From Lachnospiraceae bacterium (GTDB lineage: Bacteria > Bacillota_A > Clostridia > Lachnospirales > Lachnospiraceae): a stretch of DNA of 64,000 nt. This document shows, piece after piece, positions 1 to 9,065 of this stretch (within the stretch, counting starts at the first letter, position 1; each line of letters opens with the position of its first letter). The notes under the pieces are model-generated. The model saw only the letters and a list, made by a program, of their open reading frames with translations, was not told where the DNA came from and did not search any database. A program made the translations under genes and the position numbers. Where the stretch lies: NCBI GenBank assembly GCA_028694115.1, contig JAQUUB010000010.1, forward strand, positions 53,430 to 117,429, read 5' to 3'.

Positions 1-416
1 AGCATTACCTCATAATCCATTTTGTAAATATGATCACCTGATAAAATCAGAACGTATTCAGGATTAAAGCTTTCCATATATTCAATGTTTTGATATATCG
101 CATTTGCAGTTCCTGTATACCATTCACTGTTTACACTCTTTTCAAATGGAGGTAAAACAGTTACACCACCAATATTCCTGTCCAAATCCCAAGGAATACC
201 TATACCTATATGGGTATTTAACCGGAGAGGTTGATATTGTGTTAATACTCCTACTGTATCAATTCCGGAATTAATACAGTTGCTTAAAGGAAAATCAATA
301 ATTCGATATTTTCCTCCAAAAGATACAGCTGGTTTTGCTACTTTAGTAGTCAAAACACCAAGTCTACTTCCCTGCCCCCCAGCGAGAAGCATTGCTATCA
401 TCTCTTTTTTGATCAT
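1..416 (-). CDS. glgC: Glucose-1-phosphate adenylyltransferase, 5' part
   Basis: The first 138 codons of a gene that runs off the left edge. The start has [11 protein letters not shown], then [19 protein letters not shown], the nucleotide-binding signature of ADP-glucose pyrophosphorylases, and later [13 protein letters not shown]. The enzyme makes ADP-glucose from glucose-1-phosphate and ATP for bacterial glycogen synthesis. The ATG at 416 is preceded by a GAGGTGA ribosome site. It is the first gene of a leftward unit, divergent from murC. GlgD-type paralogues share the fold; the intact GGQGSRL and KPAV motifs favour the catalytic GlgC. Confidence 0.9.
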   Translation of the reverse strand, partial: MIKKEMIAMLLAGGQGSRLGVLTTKVAKPAVSFGGKYRIIDFPLSNCINSGIDTVGVLTQYQPLRLNTHIGIGIPWDLDRNIGGVTVLPPFEKSVNSEWYTGTANAIYQNIEYMESFNPEYVLILSGDHIYKMDYEVM

Positions 417-769
417 TTAATCACCTCAAACTTGTCTTTATTTTCTAAACATTATAACACTTATTTTCTTCCGTGTGAACATTTTTTACAAATTTTATAT
501 GTAGATTTTACATTTTTTTGTTAATTTACATATATTTATCTTTTTTGACATTTTTCATAAATCGAAATAAATGGTGCATTTGCACAATAATAATCATTGC
601 TAACTTTCTTTTTTAGTATAAATTGCATATTGAATCAATATTGATTGTTTTTTTATAAACATGTGCGTATAATAGTCTTGAAATAATCAAAACCAAATCG
701 TCAACTATCGCTTAAATAATAGATTTATTTGGCTTTATTTTATAATAATTAGAAAGTGCGGTATATCCT
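417..769. other. Divergent intergenic region glgC/murC
   Basis: A 353-base, very AT-rich gap between two divergent genes. It holds the glgC ribosome site next to 416 and the murC promoter near 645-673. I see no RNA gene or long repeat in it. Confidence 0.6.
645..673 (+). promoter_or_regulatory. Probable sigma-A promoter of murC
   Basis: TTGTTT (645-650) and TATAAT (668-673) are separated by 17 bases. It lies about 95 bases before the murC ATG, leaving a long untranslated leader with a weak ribosome site. Confidence 0.55.
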
Positions 770-2149
770 ATGTATGAAATAGATTTTTCAAATAAAATTC
801 ATATTCACTTTATTGGAATCGGCGGAATCAGCATGAGTGGACTTGCAGAATTGCTATATGACAAGGGCTTTTCCATTTCAGGATCTGATACAAAGGAATC
901 AGATTTAACTAAATCCTTAGAAAAACAAGGGATTAAAATATTCTATGGGCAACATTCATCAAATATCCAGGATACTTATCATCTCGTTGTATATACAGCT
1001 GCTATACATAAGGATAATGAAGAATTAGCAGAAGCATTACGTAGGAATATTCCTACATTAACCCGTGCAGAATTATTAGGTCAGGTGATGAGAAATTATA
1101 AGACTTCCATTGCCGTCTCTGGTACTCATGGAAAGACAACAACCACCTCGATGATTTCAGAAATTTTATTAAGCACAGATTCTGACCCTACACTTTCCAT
1201 AGGTGGAATTTTAAAAACAATCAATGGAAACTTTAGAATTGGTGGATCTGATTTGTTCGTTACCGAGGCTTGTGAATATACAAATAGCTTTTTAAGTTTT
1301 TATCCTAAAATTGCACTTATTTTAAATGTAGAAGAGGATCATTTAGACTTTTTTAAGGATATTCATGAAATCCGTCAATCCTTCCATGAGTTTGCTTCTC
1401 ACATTCCTAGTGATGGTACGTTAATTATAAATGGTGACATTGATGGACTCGATATCATTACGAAAGATTTGAACTGCAGCATTATTACGTATGGAACTTC
1501 CAAAACAAATAATTATAGCGCAAAAAATATTTCTTATGATACTTTAGCCAGACCTACTTTTACTCTTTGTAAAGATGGAAATGAAAGTGGTGTTTACTCT
1601 CTTGGTGTAACTGGAGAGCACAATATCATGAATGCACTTGCCGCTATTGCAACCGCCGAATTACTTCAGGTTGATTTGAATCTTATCAAAAAATCTTTGC
1701 TCACTTTTTCTGGAACTGAAAGACGTTTTGAATATAAAGGTGAAGTGAATGGTTTTACAATCATCGATGATTATGCGCATCACCCTACTGAAATTTCAGC
1801 AACATTAAATGCAGCTAAAAATTACCCCCATAAGACTACATGGTGTGTATTTCAACCTCATACCTACACTAGAACAAAAGCATTTATGAAAGAATTTGCA
1901 AAAGCTCTTTCGATTGCAGATAAAGTTGTATTGGCTGATATCTACGCTGCCAGAGAAACAGATCATCTGGGGATTAGTTCTGAAACTTTAAAAAATGAGG
2001 TGGAGAGATTAGGGACTGAAGTATATTATATGAACTCCTTTGAAGAAATCGAAAAATTTTTATTAAAAAATTGTTTGCACGGTGATTTGTTGATAACTAT
2101 GGGTGCCGGAGATATTGTAAAAGTGGGCGAAAACCTAATAAAAAAATAA
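770..2149 (+). CDS. murC: UDP-N-acetylmuramate--L-alanine ligase
   Basis: Cytoplasmic Mur ligase that adds L-alanine to UDP-MurNAc with ATP, the first amino-acid step of peptidoglycan stem synthesis. The N-terminal Rossmann motif FIGIGGISMSGLA (14-26), the ATP loop GTHGKTTTT (118-126), ERRFEYKG and DDYAHHPTEI are all diagnostic of MurC. The length of 459 residues is normal. The ribosome site is weak, but no better in-frame ATG lies nearby and the N terminus aligns with the family. It stands before the dnaD/dnaC pair and is separated from it by a DnaA-box cluster. Confidence 0.95.
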   Translation: MYEIDFSNKIHIHFIGIGGISMSGLAELLYDKGFSISGSDTKESDLTKSLEKQGIKIFYGQHSSNIQDTYHLVVYTAAIHKDNEELAEALRRNIPTLTRAELLGQVMRNYKTSIAVSGTHGKTTTTSMISEILLSTDSDPTLSIGGILKTINGNFRIGGSDLFVTEACEYTNSFLSFYPKIALILNVEEDHLDFFKDIHEIRQSFHEFASHIPSDGTLIINGDIDGLDIITKDLNCSIITYGTSKTNNYSAKNISYDTLARPTFTLCKDGNESGVYSLGVTGEHNIMNALAAIATAELLQVDLNLIKKSLLTFSGTERRFEYKGEVNGFTIIDDYAHHPTEISATLNAAKNYPHKTTWCVFQPHTYTRTKAFMKEFAKALSIADKVVLADIYAARETDHLGISSETLKNEVERLGTEVYYMNSFEEIEKFLLKNCLHGDLLITMGAGDIVKVGENLIKK

Positions 2150-2262
2150 TTATACACATTATCCACAGTTTTCGAGTTTATTTGACAAGAAATACTGTGG
2201 ATTTTCTATTGCTTGTTTTACTAACTATATTGATGTTTTCCACATTATCCACATTATCCACA
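2150..2262. promoter_or_regulatory. DnaA-box cluster upstream of the dnaD-like gene
   Basis: Two abutting boxes, TTATACACA (2150-2158) and TTATCCACA (2159-2167), start at the last base of the murC stop codon. A second array follows: TTTTCCACA (2236-2244), TTATCCACA (2245-2253) and TTATCCACA (2254-2262), in the same orientation with no spacing. Four sites match the TTATNCACA consensus exactly. A weaker inverted site, TGTGGATTT, is at 2205-2213. The second array ends about 70 bases before the -10 element of the downstream gene. DnaA binding is inferred from the motifs. Confidence 0.75.
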
Positions 2263-2328
2263 TCTGAGTAATCCCCCATAAAATAAGGGTTTGCCAGAAA
2301 AATACCTGTTTTAATTTACGAAACTCTA

Positions 2329-2337
2329 TGCTATAAT
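2329..2337 (+). promoter_or_regulatory. Extended -10 promoter of the dnaD/dnaC/prs operon
   Basis: TGCTATAAT is an exact extended -10 element with no convincing -35 box 17 bases upstream. The predicted start is near 2344, about 55 bases before the chosen GTG start. Confidence 0.55.
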
Positions 2338-2398
2338 TCATCTTGCTTTAATAGAAAAATAGGTGATGTTTATCATTGCCACGAATCGGGTGAATAGT

Positions 2399-3439
2399 GT
2401 GAGTAAAATATCATTACATGGTAGTTCCTATATGGATGCTACCCTTGTTTCCAACCGCTTTATTGATTATTACATGACAAATGCAAATGAATCTCAAATT
2501 AAAATTTATCTTTACCTATTAAGATGTATTGGAAGTAATCAGAATATCTCTGTTTGCTCCATTGCGGATCGTTTTAATTATACAGAAAAAGATATCTTAA
2601 GAGCTCTGATGTATTGGGATCGTGAAAGTCTAATATCTCTTGAGTTTGATTCTGATAATAATGTCATGGGGATTTGCTTAAATGATATTTTAAATAATAC
2701 TATCAAGTCTTTAGATACTGTTTCTTCCAAAGCAACGGAATCCCCTATTACAGAAGAAGCTCCTGTTGTTGCAAAACCTTTTTATTCCTTAGATAAAATG
2801 AATGAATTCAAAAGCAGGGAAGAAGTGAAACAATTAATTTTTATGACCGAGCATTATATGGGAAAAACATTAAGCTTACCTGATACAAATACACTTTTGT
2901 ATCTATACGAGGAATTACATTTTCCTGTTGATTTAATAGAGTATTTAATAGAATACTGCGTTAACAATAATCATAAGAGTATGAGATACATAGAAAAAAC
3001 TGCTTTTGCATGGGCCGATCAGGATATTCATACAGTAAAAGCTGCAAAGGCCAACACAAATCGATTTAAAAAGGAGTATTTTGCAGTATTAAAGGCCTTT
3101 GGTATTTCAGGAAGAAACCCTGTCGACTCAGATATCGATTATATCCGCCGTTGGACAAGTGAATATGGGTTTGATATGGATATCATTATTGAAGCTTGTA
3201 ATCGTACCATGAAAGCAATCGCAAAACCTAGTTTTGGTTATGCTGATAGCATCTTAAAGAATTGGAAAGAAAAAAATGTCCATCATAAATCAGATGTACA
3301 GGAATTAGATGAGAATTTTCAGAGAGCTAAAACGACTCCAGTTCCTGCCTCTACTGTTGCGAAAAATAATAAGTTCAAAAATTTCACAGAGCGGGATTGT
3401 GATTTTGATGAAATAGCTATGGATTTGCTGCGAAACTAG
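2399..3439 (+). CDS. DnaD-domain replication protein
   Basis: The 346-residue protein has an N-terminal winged-helix-like part (about 15-80) and a C-terminal DnaD/DnaB2 domain (about 205-295) with YIRRWTSEYGFDMDIIIEACNRTM. The family acts at replication initiation and restart, remodelling DNA and helping load the replicative helicase. I chose the GTG at 2399 because GGGTGA lies 5 bases upstream and the protein then begins MSKISLHGSS, as related proteins do. An upstream GTG/ATG at 2363/2366 lacks a usable ribosome site. It is followed 22 bases later by a helicase-loader ATPase and preceded by DnaA boxes, which fits a replication role. Confidence 0.85.
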   Translation: MSKISLHGSSYMDATLVSNRFIDYYMTNANESQIKIYLYLLRCIGSNQNISVCSIADRFNYTEKDILRALMYWDRESLISLEFDSDNNVMGICLNDILNNTIKSLDTVSSKATESPITEEAPVVAKPFYSLDKMNEFKSREEVKQLIFMTEHYMGKTLSLPDTNTLLYLYEELHFPVDLIEYLIEYCVNNNHKSMRYIEKTAFAWADQDIHTVKAAKANTNRFKKEYFAVLKAFGISGRNPVDSDIDYIRRWTSEYGFDMDIIIEACNRTMKAIAKPSFGYADSILKNWKEKNVHHKSDVQELDENFQRAKTTPVPASTVAKNNKFKNFTERDCDFDEIAMDLLRN

Positions 3440-3461
3440 AAACCCGCCAGAGGATAACATC

Positions 3462-4436
3462 ATGAGTTTAAGTAATATTAAATACGATGCTGTTTTAAAA
3501 ATTTATCAGGAGAAACGGATTAAGGCAAGAAGACTCTTAGAAGAACATAGATCTGAAGTATACGATTTAATCCCTTCTTATAAAGAGATTGACGATGAAA
3601 TTGCTGAATTATCTATTCAACATGCGAAACGGCTAATTCAAGGAGACGAGAACGTTCTCCTTGTTTTACGTGATAAGTTATCACTGCTTTTTGAAGAAAA
3701 AAAGCATTTACTTAAGGAATTTGGCTTTCCAGAAAATTATCTTGATTTAAACTATGAATGCCCTGATTGTAAGGATACTGGATACATTGGTCAATCAAAA
3801 TGCCATTGTCTGAAATTAAAACTGATTGAAATATTATATGAGCAATCGAACATTAAAACCGTTTTAGAAAGAGAAAACTTTGATTTTTTTTCATATGACT
3901 ATTATAATGATAACGAAACGGATAGAATAAAGAGTGTAGTTTTAGAGGCAAAGAAATTTATTGCAAATTTTGATTCTAGTTATAGTAACCTTCTCTTTTT
4001 CGGAGATGTCGGATGTGGAAAAACTTTCCTTTCCAATTGTATTGCAAAGGAACTCCTGGAATCTGGCCATTCTGTTATTTATTTTACTTCCTTTCAATTA
4101 TTTGAACTGATTGCAAAGAATACCTTTTACCAGTCAAATCAGTCATCTGATTCAAAGGCACTTTATGAAGATATATTTAACTGTGATTTACTAATTCTGG
4201 ATGATTTAGGAACAGAAAGTATTAATTCTTTTACTACTTCTCAATTATTTTTAATATTAAATGAGCGTCATCTTAGAAAACATGCTACAATCATATCTAG
4301 TAACATGTCCATACAGACATTAAAAGATACCTATTCAGAACGTTCTATTTCCAGAATACTAGGGAACTATGAATTGTTTTTATTTAAAGGCGAAGATATC
4401 CGCCCAAAGAAAAAGAAACAAGAAAACAGAAAGTGA
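3462..4436 (+). CDS. DnaC/DnaI-like helicase loader ATPase
   Basis: AAA+ ATPase of 324 residues. It has a helical N-terminal region, a four-cysteine cluster CPDC...CHC (100-116) that probably binds zinc, Walker A GDVGCGKT (181-188), Walker B LLILDDLG and a sensor-like SSNMS. Family members bind the replicative helicase and load it on DNA at origins or stalled forks. IstB transposition helpers share the ATPase core, but the Cys cluster and the DnaD-domain neighbour favour a helicase loader. The ribosome site is GAGGATAA. prs starts 9 bases after the stop. Confidence 0.88.
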   Translation: MSLSNIKYDAVLKIYQEKRIKARRLLEEHRSEVYDLIPSYKEIDDEIAELSIQHAKRLIQGDENVLLVLRDKLSLLFEEKKHLLKEFGFPENYLDLNYECPDCKDTGYIGQSKCHCLKLKLIEILYEQSNIKTVLERENFDFFSYDYYNDNETDRIKSVVLEAKKFIANFDSSYSNLLFFGDVGCGKTFLSNCIAKELLESGHSVIYFTSFQLFELIAKNTFYQSNQSSDSKALYEDIFNCDLLILDDLGTESINSFTTSQLFLILNERHLRKHATIISSNMSIQTLKDTYSERSISRILGNYELFLFKGEDIRPKKKKQENRK

Positions 4437-4445
4437 GGAAACGCA

Positions 4446-5630
4446 ATGCCAACGCGTGAAGAAAAACGTAATCTTGAAACAATCCCTGTGGGTTCTTTAG
4501 GAATGATTCCTTTAGAAGGCTGCAAAGAATTAGGACAAAAAATCGACAAATTTTTAGTATCCTGGAGAACAGAAAGAGAAAACGAACACAAAAACAGTCT
4601 GGCTTTTTCTGGTTATCAGAGAGATACCTATATTCTAGGTGCAAAAGTTCCTCGATTTGGCAGTGGAGAAGCAAAGGGAATCATTACTGAATCTGTACGT
4701 GGCAATGATTTATATTTATTAGTGGATGTTTGCAATTACAGCATGACTTATACCTTGTGCGGCAACCAAAATCATATGTCCCCTGATGATCATTTTCAGG
4801 ATTTAAAGCGTATTATTGCCGCTGTGGGTGGAAAAGCCAGAAGAATTAACGTTATTATGCCTTTTCTGTATGAAAGCAGACAGCATAAGAGAAGCTCCAG
4901 AGAATCACTTGACTGTGCATTAGCACTACAGGAACTCGTAAAAATGGGTGTTGATAATATCATTACCTTTGATGCACATGATGCCAGAGTTCAAAATGCA
5001 ATTCCTCTGAATGGTTTCGAGACAGTTCAACCAGCCTATCAGTTTATTAAAGGTCTTCTCCGTAATGTAAAGGATTTAACGATTGATTCTGCCAACATGA
5101 TGGTTATCAGTCCTGATGAGGGGGGTATGGGACGTGCAATCTATATCGCCAATGTACTTGGACTTGATATGGGTATGTTCTACAAGAGACGCGATTATAC
5201 AAAAATATTGGATGGCAGAAATCCAATTGTAGCTCATGAATTTTTAGGTACTTCTGTAGAGGGAAAAGATGTAATTGTAATTGATGACATGATTGCTTCT
5301 GGTGAGAGTGTCATTGATGTTGCCAGAGAATTGAAGCGCAGAAAAGCAAATAGAATCTTTGTTGCATCAACCTTTGGTCTCTTTACAAAAGGGTTAGATT
5401 CTTTTGATAAGGCGTATGAAGAAGGTATGATTTCTAAAGTCCTAACTACAAACCTGATTTACCAGACACCTGATTTATTAAGCAAACCCTGGTACATTAA
5501 TTGTGATATGAGTAAATACGTTGCTTATATTATTGATACTTTAAACCATGATAGCTCCATTAGTGATTTACTAAATCCTAGTGAGAGAATACAATCTTTG
5601 GTTTCAAAATATAAACGTGGTGAATTTTAG
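4446..5630 (+). CDS. prs: Ribose-phosphate pyrophosphokinase
   Basis: Makes PRPP from ribose-5-phosphate and ATP, feeding purine, pyrimidine, NAD, histidine and tryptophan synthesis. The motifs SRQHKRSSRESLDC and FDAHDARVQN and the PRPP-binding loop VIVIDDMIASGES (276-288) are clear. At 394 residues it is about 75 longer than classical enzymes; the extra length lies mostly near the N terminus and, from general knowledge, is typical of clostridial homologues. It probably shares a transcript with the two replication genes before it and ends at a strong terminator. Confidence 0.93.
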   Translation: MPTREEKRNLETIPVGSLGMIPLEGCKELGQKIDKFLVSWRTERENEHKNSLAFSGYQRDTYILGAKVPRFGSGEAKGIITESVRGNDLYLLVDVCNYSMTYTLCGNQNHMSPDDHFQDLKRIIAAVGGKARRINVIMPFLYESRQHKRSSRESLDCALALQELVKMGVDNIITFDAHDARVQNAIPLNGFETVQPAYQFIKGLLRNVKDLTIDSANMMVISPDEGGMGRAIYIANVLGLDMGMFYKRRDYTKILDGRNPIVAHEFLGTSVEGKDVIVIDDMIASGESVIDVARELKRRKANRIFVASTFGLFTKGLDSFDKAYEEGMISKVLTTNLIYQTPDLLSKPWYINCDMSKYVAYIIDTLNHDSSISDLLNPSERIQSLVSKYKRGEF

Positions 5631-5671
5631 TCTTTTATAGCATTCTTTCATCCTATCATTTTAAGCGATAT

Positions 5672-5710
5672 ACAGGAGTAGATAATTTACAATTTATCTA
5701 CTCCTGTTTT
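5672..5710 (+). terminator. Intrinsic terminator after prs
   Basis: Perfect 14-bp stem ACAGGAGTAGATAA (5672-5685) with its complement (5694-5707), an 8-base loop and a TTTT tail. Confidence 0.85.
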
Positions 5711-5787
5711 ATGTGTTTCTTTTTTTTATTTTCTGCTAACCTAATAATGCTAAAATTCCAATAATTATCGTGATTTTGTTGTATCGG

Positions 5788-5816
5788 TTGCATTTTCTCT
5801 TATTGTGAGTTATAGT
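5788..5816 (+). promoter_or_regulatory. Probable promoter of queT
   Basis: TTGCAT (5788-5793) and TATAGT (5811-5816) with a 17-base spacer. It gives a leader of about 85 bases that contains the predicted preQ1 aptamer. Confidence 0.55.
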
Positions 5817-5859
5817 ATTACATGCTGAAACCTAAAAAGGGTTTTTTCTACTATTAATT

Positions 5860-5900
5860 CGTGTGTTCGTGACCTTCCACACGTAAAACAAAACTAAAGG
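5860..5900 (+). promoter_or_regulatory. Probable preQ1-I riboswitch
   Basis: A short stem CGTGTG (5860-5865)/CACACG (5878-5883) encloses TTCGTGACCTTC and is followed by the A-rich tail TAAAACAAAACTAAAGG. This is the layout of the small class I preQ1 pseudoknot, in which the tail pairs back into the loop. The AAGGAG ribosome site lies in the tail, so ligand binding would block translation of queT. Assigned from architecture and gene context; no covariance score was computed. Confidence 0.72.
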
Positions 5901-5908
5901 AGAAAAAA

Positions 5909-6394
5909 ATGAATACCAAAAAAGCTACATTTATCACGCAGGCTGCTATGATTGCAGCTCTTTACGTTGTGCTGACCTTTATTGCCAACGCCTTTGGCCT
6001 CGCAAATTATGCGATTCAGGTTCGCTTCTCTGAGGCCCTTACCATTTTACCATTTTTTACACCAGCTGCTATCCCGGGTCTTTTTGTAGGATGCATTCTT
6101 AGTAACTTATTAACTGGTTGTATGCTATTAGATATTATATTTGGTAGTATTGCAACATTACTTGGGGCTCTTGGTACCTATGCTTTTCGAAAATACAAAT
6201 GGACAGCACCCATCTCCCCAATTATTCTTAATACCATAATGGTTCCTTACATTCTAGCCTATGTCTATCAATTTGAGGGATCTATCCCTTACTTTATGGT
6301 GACTGTGGGTATTGGAGAAATTATTTCATGCGGAATCCTTGGAATGATTTTACTTTTCATATTAGAGAAATATAGAACCGTGATTTTCAAATAG
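5909..6394 (+). CDS. queT: QueT-type queuosine-precursor transporter (ECF S component)
   Basis: Membrane protein of 161 residues with about five hydrophobic segments. It starts MNTKKATFITQAAMIAALYV, and YAIQVRFSEALTILPFFTP and FVGCILSNLLTG are characteristic of the QueT family. These are substrate-binding subunits of energy-coupling-factor transporters for preQ1 or preQ0, used to make the modified base queuosine in tRNA. The shared ATPase and T component are not in this window. The probable preQ1 riboswitch directly upstream supports the substrate and indicates feedback control of uptake. Confidence 0.9.
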   Translation: MNTKKATFITQAAMIAALYVVLTFIANAFGLANYAIQVRFSEALTILPFFTPAAIPGLFVGCILSNLLTGCMLLDIIFGSIATLLGALGTYAFRKYKWTAPISPIILNTIMVPYILAYVYQFEGSIPYFMVTVGIGEIISCGILGMILLFILEKYRTVIFK

Positions 6395-6426
6395 AATTTT
6401 TAAAAAGTGAAGTACCTCCACCACAG

Positions 6427-6526
6427 ATAATTAGTGAGAAGAAGGCGCTTGCGACTTCTTCCATGTGAGTTTTAGTAATTCTTAGGAGCAGTATTTTTGC
6501 TCCTTAGAATTACTTACTCACTATTC
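6427..6526. repeat. Palindromic dispersed repeat, copy 1
   Basis: The first 42 bases (6427-6468) match 38506-38547 at 40 of 42 positions and contain a GAAGAAG...CTTCTTC hairpin. A second, 16-bp hairpin with one mismatch (6475-6490/6498-6513) follows and probably also terminates queT. The right end overlaps the stop codon of the next, convergent gene. The layout resembles a small non-coding palindromic element. Confidence 0.6.
6475..6513 (+). terminator. Hairpin between convergent genes
   Basis: GTAATTCTTAGGAGCA and its near-perfect complement around a short T-rich loop. It can act as a terminator between queT and the convergent gene, although the T run downstream is poor. Confidence 0.5.
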
Positions 6527-9043
6527 ACACTTTACATACGTAATAAACTCATTTCCTGCACTAGCAAACCATTCTGTAGAATCATTCATACCCTTTTTAT
6601 ATATGGTACCGGATTCCGGATCCATAATTATTGTATTTTTCTCATCATATCCTACAATAAGAACATTCTTATCTTCTACTCCAGCCATTACTGGATTCCC
6701 TTGGCTTACATAATATAAAATATCATCTAACTTACATCCTGTCAGATCCAGAACTTCTCCACCTATATTATCACTTAATATTTTCATCGCTGTCTGTCCC
6801 TGGCTCAACAGATAAGAGGAATTTCTAGGAGCACTCTCATACAAAAGAATTGCATCCAGGCTGCAAGCCAGACTATTTTTTTCTTCATCTATACTGATTT
6901 CCTCTATCTCATTTATCTGGGTTCTAATCACTCGGTTACCCTTTTGCCATATATATTCCTGGCTATCATTTACTACAACCCCTGAAATCTCAGATGCTTT
7001 ATTTACCGCCTCAAATGCTTTAGAATAGATGCCTGCAATTTTACCTTTTGCATACACATAATACCGATTATCTTTTGTTTTTTCTGTTGGAAGGGCCAGA
7101 CTTCTTCCTCCCTCGAACAATACTTCTTTTGGAGTTAATAGCTTTATATTTTTGGAACTCACCATCCCAACTAATGAAATTTCTACTATTTTCTCTTTAT
7201 CTTCTGTTATGGCTGTAGTGACAGAGTTCTGACTTTTTTCTTCCACAAGATTATTCATAATCTGATCATCCTCTGTCATAATATATCTGCCTTCTTCCGG
7301 CTGCTTAAGAATTCTTTTCATATTTATCACATTATCATCTATTTCAACAGATGTAATATAGATGTTATCTTGATGATAGGTCTTTAATACCTCACCCTGT
7401 TTATTCTTAATATAAATTGTGTGCATAGGAACCGTAACTACACCTGAAGAATCTCTTATGATATCCTGTCTGTCTGATACTCCATAAACAAAATCCTCTC
7501 CTATGAATCCAAGTAGCTGATAGGTTTCCGAATCCTCAGATTCCATTTTTCTGATATTACCAGTTCTTAAATTCATAATCGTTATAAGCGAATTTTGTCC
7601 TTGTGTTGTTTCCCAGGCTATCATTTGATTACTTTTTGATACTACGACATCGTCCTTTGTTAGGTCTGTTGCAATTTTAGAATAACTACTGTCGTCTAGA
7701 TGAATACTATAAATTAATCCATCTATAAACATATATAAATCATTACGTCCATTAATATAGGACAGTAATTCAACATTATCTTTTAACAGTTCAAATGATT
7801 TATCATATGGAATATATACCTCTTCTTCAATTGCATTGATCGCATTATCATAATAATAAACGCAGATACCTACATCTCCTTCATGACGACCTCTATTCAT
7901 ATAGCCATATACCAGGAATCTTACATTCCCAGCTTCATCGATAGAAAGTACATCTATTTTATGCTCTCCATATAAGGTCCTAACATCCATATTATCAGAA
8001 TCATAAAAACTAAATAACCTGGCTAATTTATTCTCACTATTGCGAAAACTATATAATGCATTTTCCTGTGAAAATACGACCACAGATCCATCCGTATTTT
8101 CAGTAAGCGGCACGTCTTCCCCTGCAATTCCTAATATCACTTTATCATTTACAAATACATCATTATCTGGGTTGAAGATTTGATTCATGGAACGTTCATA
8201 GTCTAATAAATAAATTCGATCACTTGTATAGCGAATTCTAAAATACTCTTCCACACTGAATTTATCCGTTTCGCTTCCTGTATTTGTAGAAACTTGAAAA
8301 TTCAATTTTATGGAGGATGTTGCACTATCCATTTCTAAGATGCTTACTTGCGGATCCCCTATTTGTTTCACATTTAAATCACCCCAGGTTATTTGGTTAA
8401 AGTTAGAATGTATATTCACTTTGTGAAATGTTGAGTTATCCCCCTCATCATTGCTTTCTAAATAGGTAATTAGCTCTTTTGCCTCTGATTTATCAAAGGT
8501 TTTATTATGAAAATTCACAACATAATCTAATTGTTCCCGCGCGTGTAATTCTTCTTTTTGAATAATTCTAGTATAATATCTGATTTCTTTCCCATTTTCT
8601 GTTCCAAGTATTGTAACTAGCATATATTCTTTATTTTTGTCTATTAGATCCTTAATATTTAACTCTGCACTAACCATACCATCTTTTTTAATATAATTAT
8701 AAACTTCCGTATTTTCTACTAATCTTGACATATCAAGGCTTCGGACTTCATATGTTATGTGGCTGATTGTTTCCCCAAATGGGTTAATATCTATTGTTAA
8801 TACACGATTATCTGGCAAAGGGGTCAGCGTTTCTCTTAAATAGCTTCCATTCATTTCACGCGTATATCCATGGAGGTTATTTACTTTTTCCCCTTCAACT
8901 TTCATAGAAATCATAGGCAAAGAAGCCTTACTCATTTCAATGGTAAGGTCTGTATTTCCTTTATTCATGATATGGCTAATAACTACTAAAGCAATTCCAA
9001 ATATGCTAATAAAAAAAATTGCTTTATAAATCTGTTTCTTCAT
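6521..9043 (-). CDS. Membrane-anchored protein with a C39-like C-terminal domain
   Basis: 840 residues with one N-terminal membrane segment (about 7-27), so most of the chain is probably outside the cell. Residues about 30-700 form a beta-rich region I cannot assign; repeated short strands suggest a propeller-like or sandwich fold. The last 125 residues resemble a peptidase C39-like papain fold: NSLACSLDAILLYE with Cys727, then GNPVMAGV and VLIVGYD...IIMDPESG. The residue expected to be the catalytic His, just before VLIVGYD, is Asn793, so the domain may bind or process without classical proteolysis. The ribosome site is AAAGGAG. Physiological role unknown. Confidence 0.6.
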   Translation of the reverse strand: MKKQIYKAIFFISIFGIALVVISHIMNKGNTDLTIEMSKASLPMISMKVEGEKVNNLHGYTREMNGSYLRETLTPLPDNRVLTIDINPFGETISHITYEVRSLDMSRLVENTEVYNYIKKDGMVSAELNIKDLIDKNKEYMLVTILGTENGKEIRYYTRIIQKEELHAREQLDYVVNFHNKTFDKSEAKELITYLESNDEGDNSTFHKVNIHSNFNQITWGDLNVKQIGDPQVSILEMDSATSSIKLNFQVSTNTGSETDKFSVEEYFRIRYTSDRIYLLDYERSMNQIFNPDNDVFVNDKVILGIAGEDVPLTENTDGSVVVFSQENALYSFRNSENKLARLFSFYDSDNMDVRTLYGEHKIDVLSIDEAGNVRFLVYGYMNRGRHEGDVGICVYYYDNAINAIEEEVYIPYDKSFELLKDNVELLSYINGRNDLYMFIDGLIYSIHLDDSSYSKIATDLTKDDVVVSKSNQMIAWETTQGQNSLITIMNLRTGNIRKMESEDSETYQLLGFIGEDFVYGVSDRQDIIRDSSGVVTVPMHTIYIKNKQGEVLKTYHQDNIYITSVEIDDNVINMKRILKQPEEGRYIMTEDDQIMNNLVEEKSQNSVTTAITEDKEKIVEISLVGMVSSKNIKLLTPKEVLFEGGRSLALPTEKTKDNRYYVYAKGKIAGIYSKAFEAVNKASEISGVVVNDSQEYIWQKGNRVIRTQINEIEEISIDEEKNSLACSLDAILLYESAPRNSSYLLSQGQTAMKILSDNIGGEVLDLTGCKLDDILYYVSQGNPVMAGVEDKNVLIVGYDEKNTIIMDPESGTIYKKGMNDSTEWFASAGNEFITYVKCE

Positions 9044-9065
9044 TGCGCTCCTTTAGAAATTCCAT

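Noticed and set aside
2150..2262. DnaA-box cluster as the chromosomal origin oriC
   Set aside because: No dnaA/dnaN pair and no clear unwinding element with DnaA trios next to it; regulation or titration is more likely.
4384..4674. Antisense reading frames over the prs start and similar frames elsewhere
   Set aside because: They mirror strongly conserved genes, have no ribosome sites and no recognisable domains.
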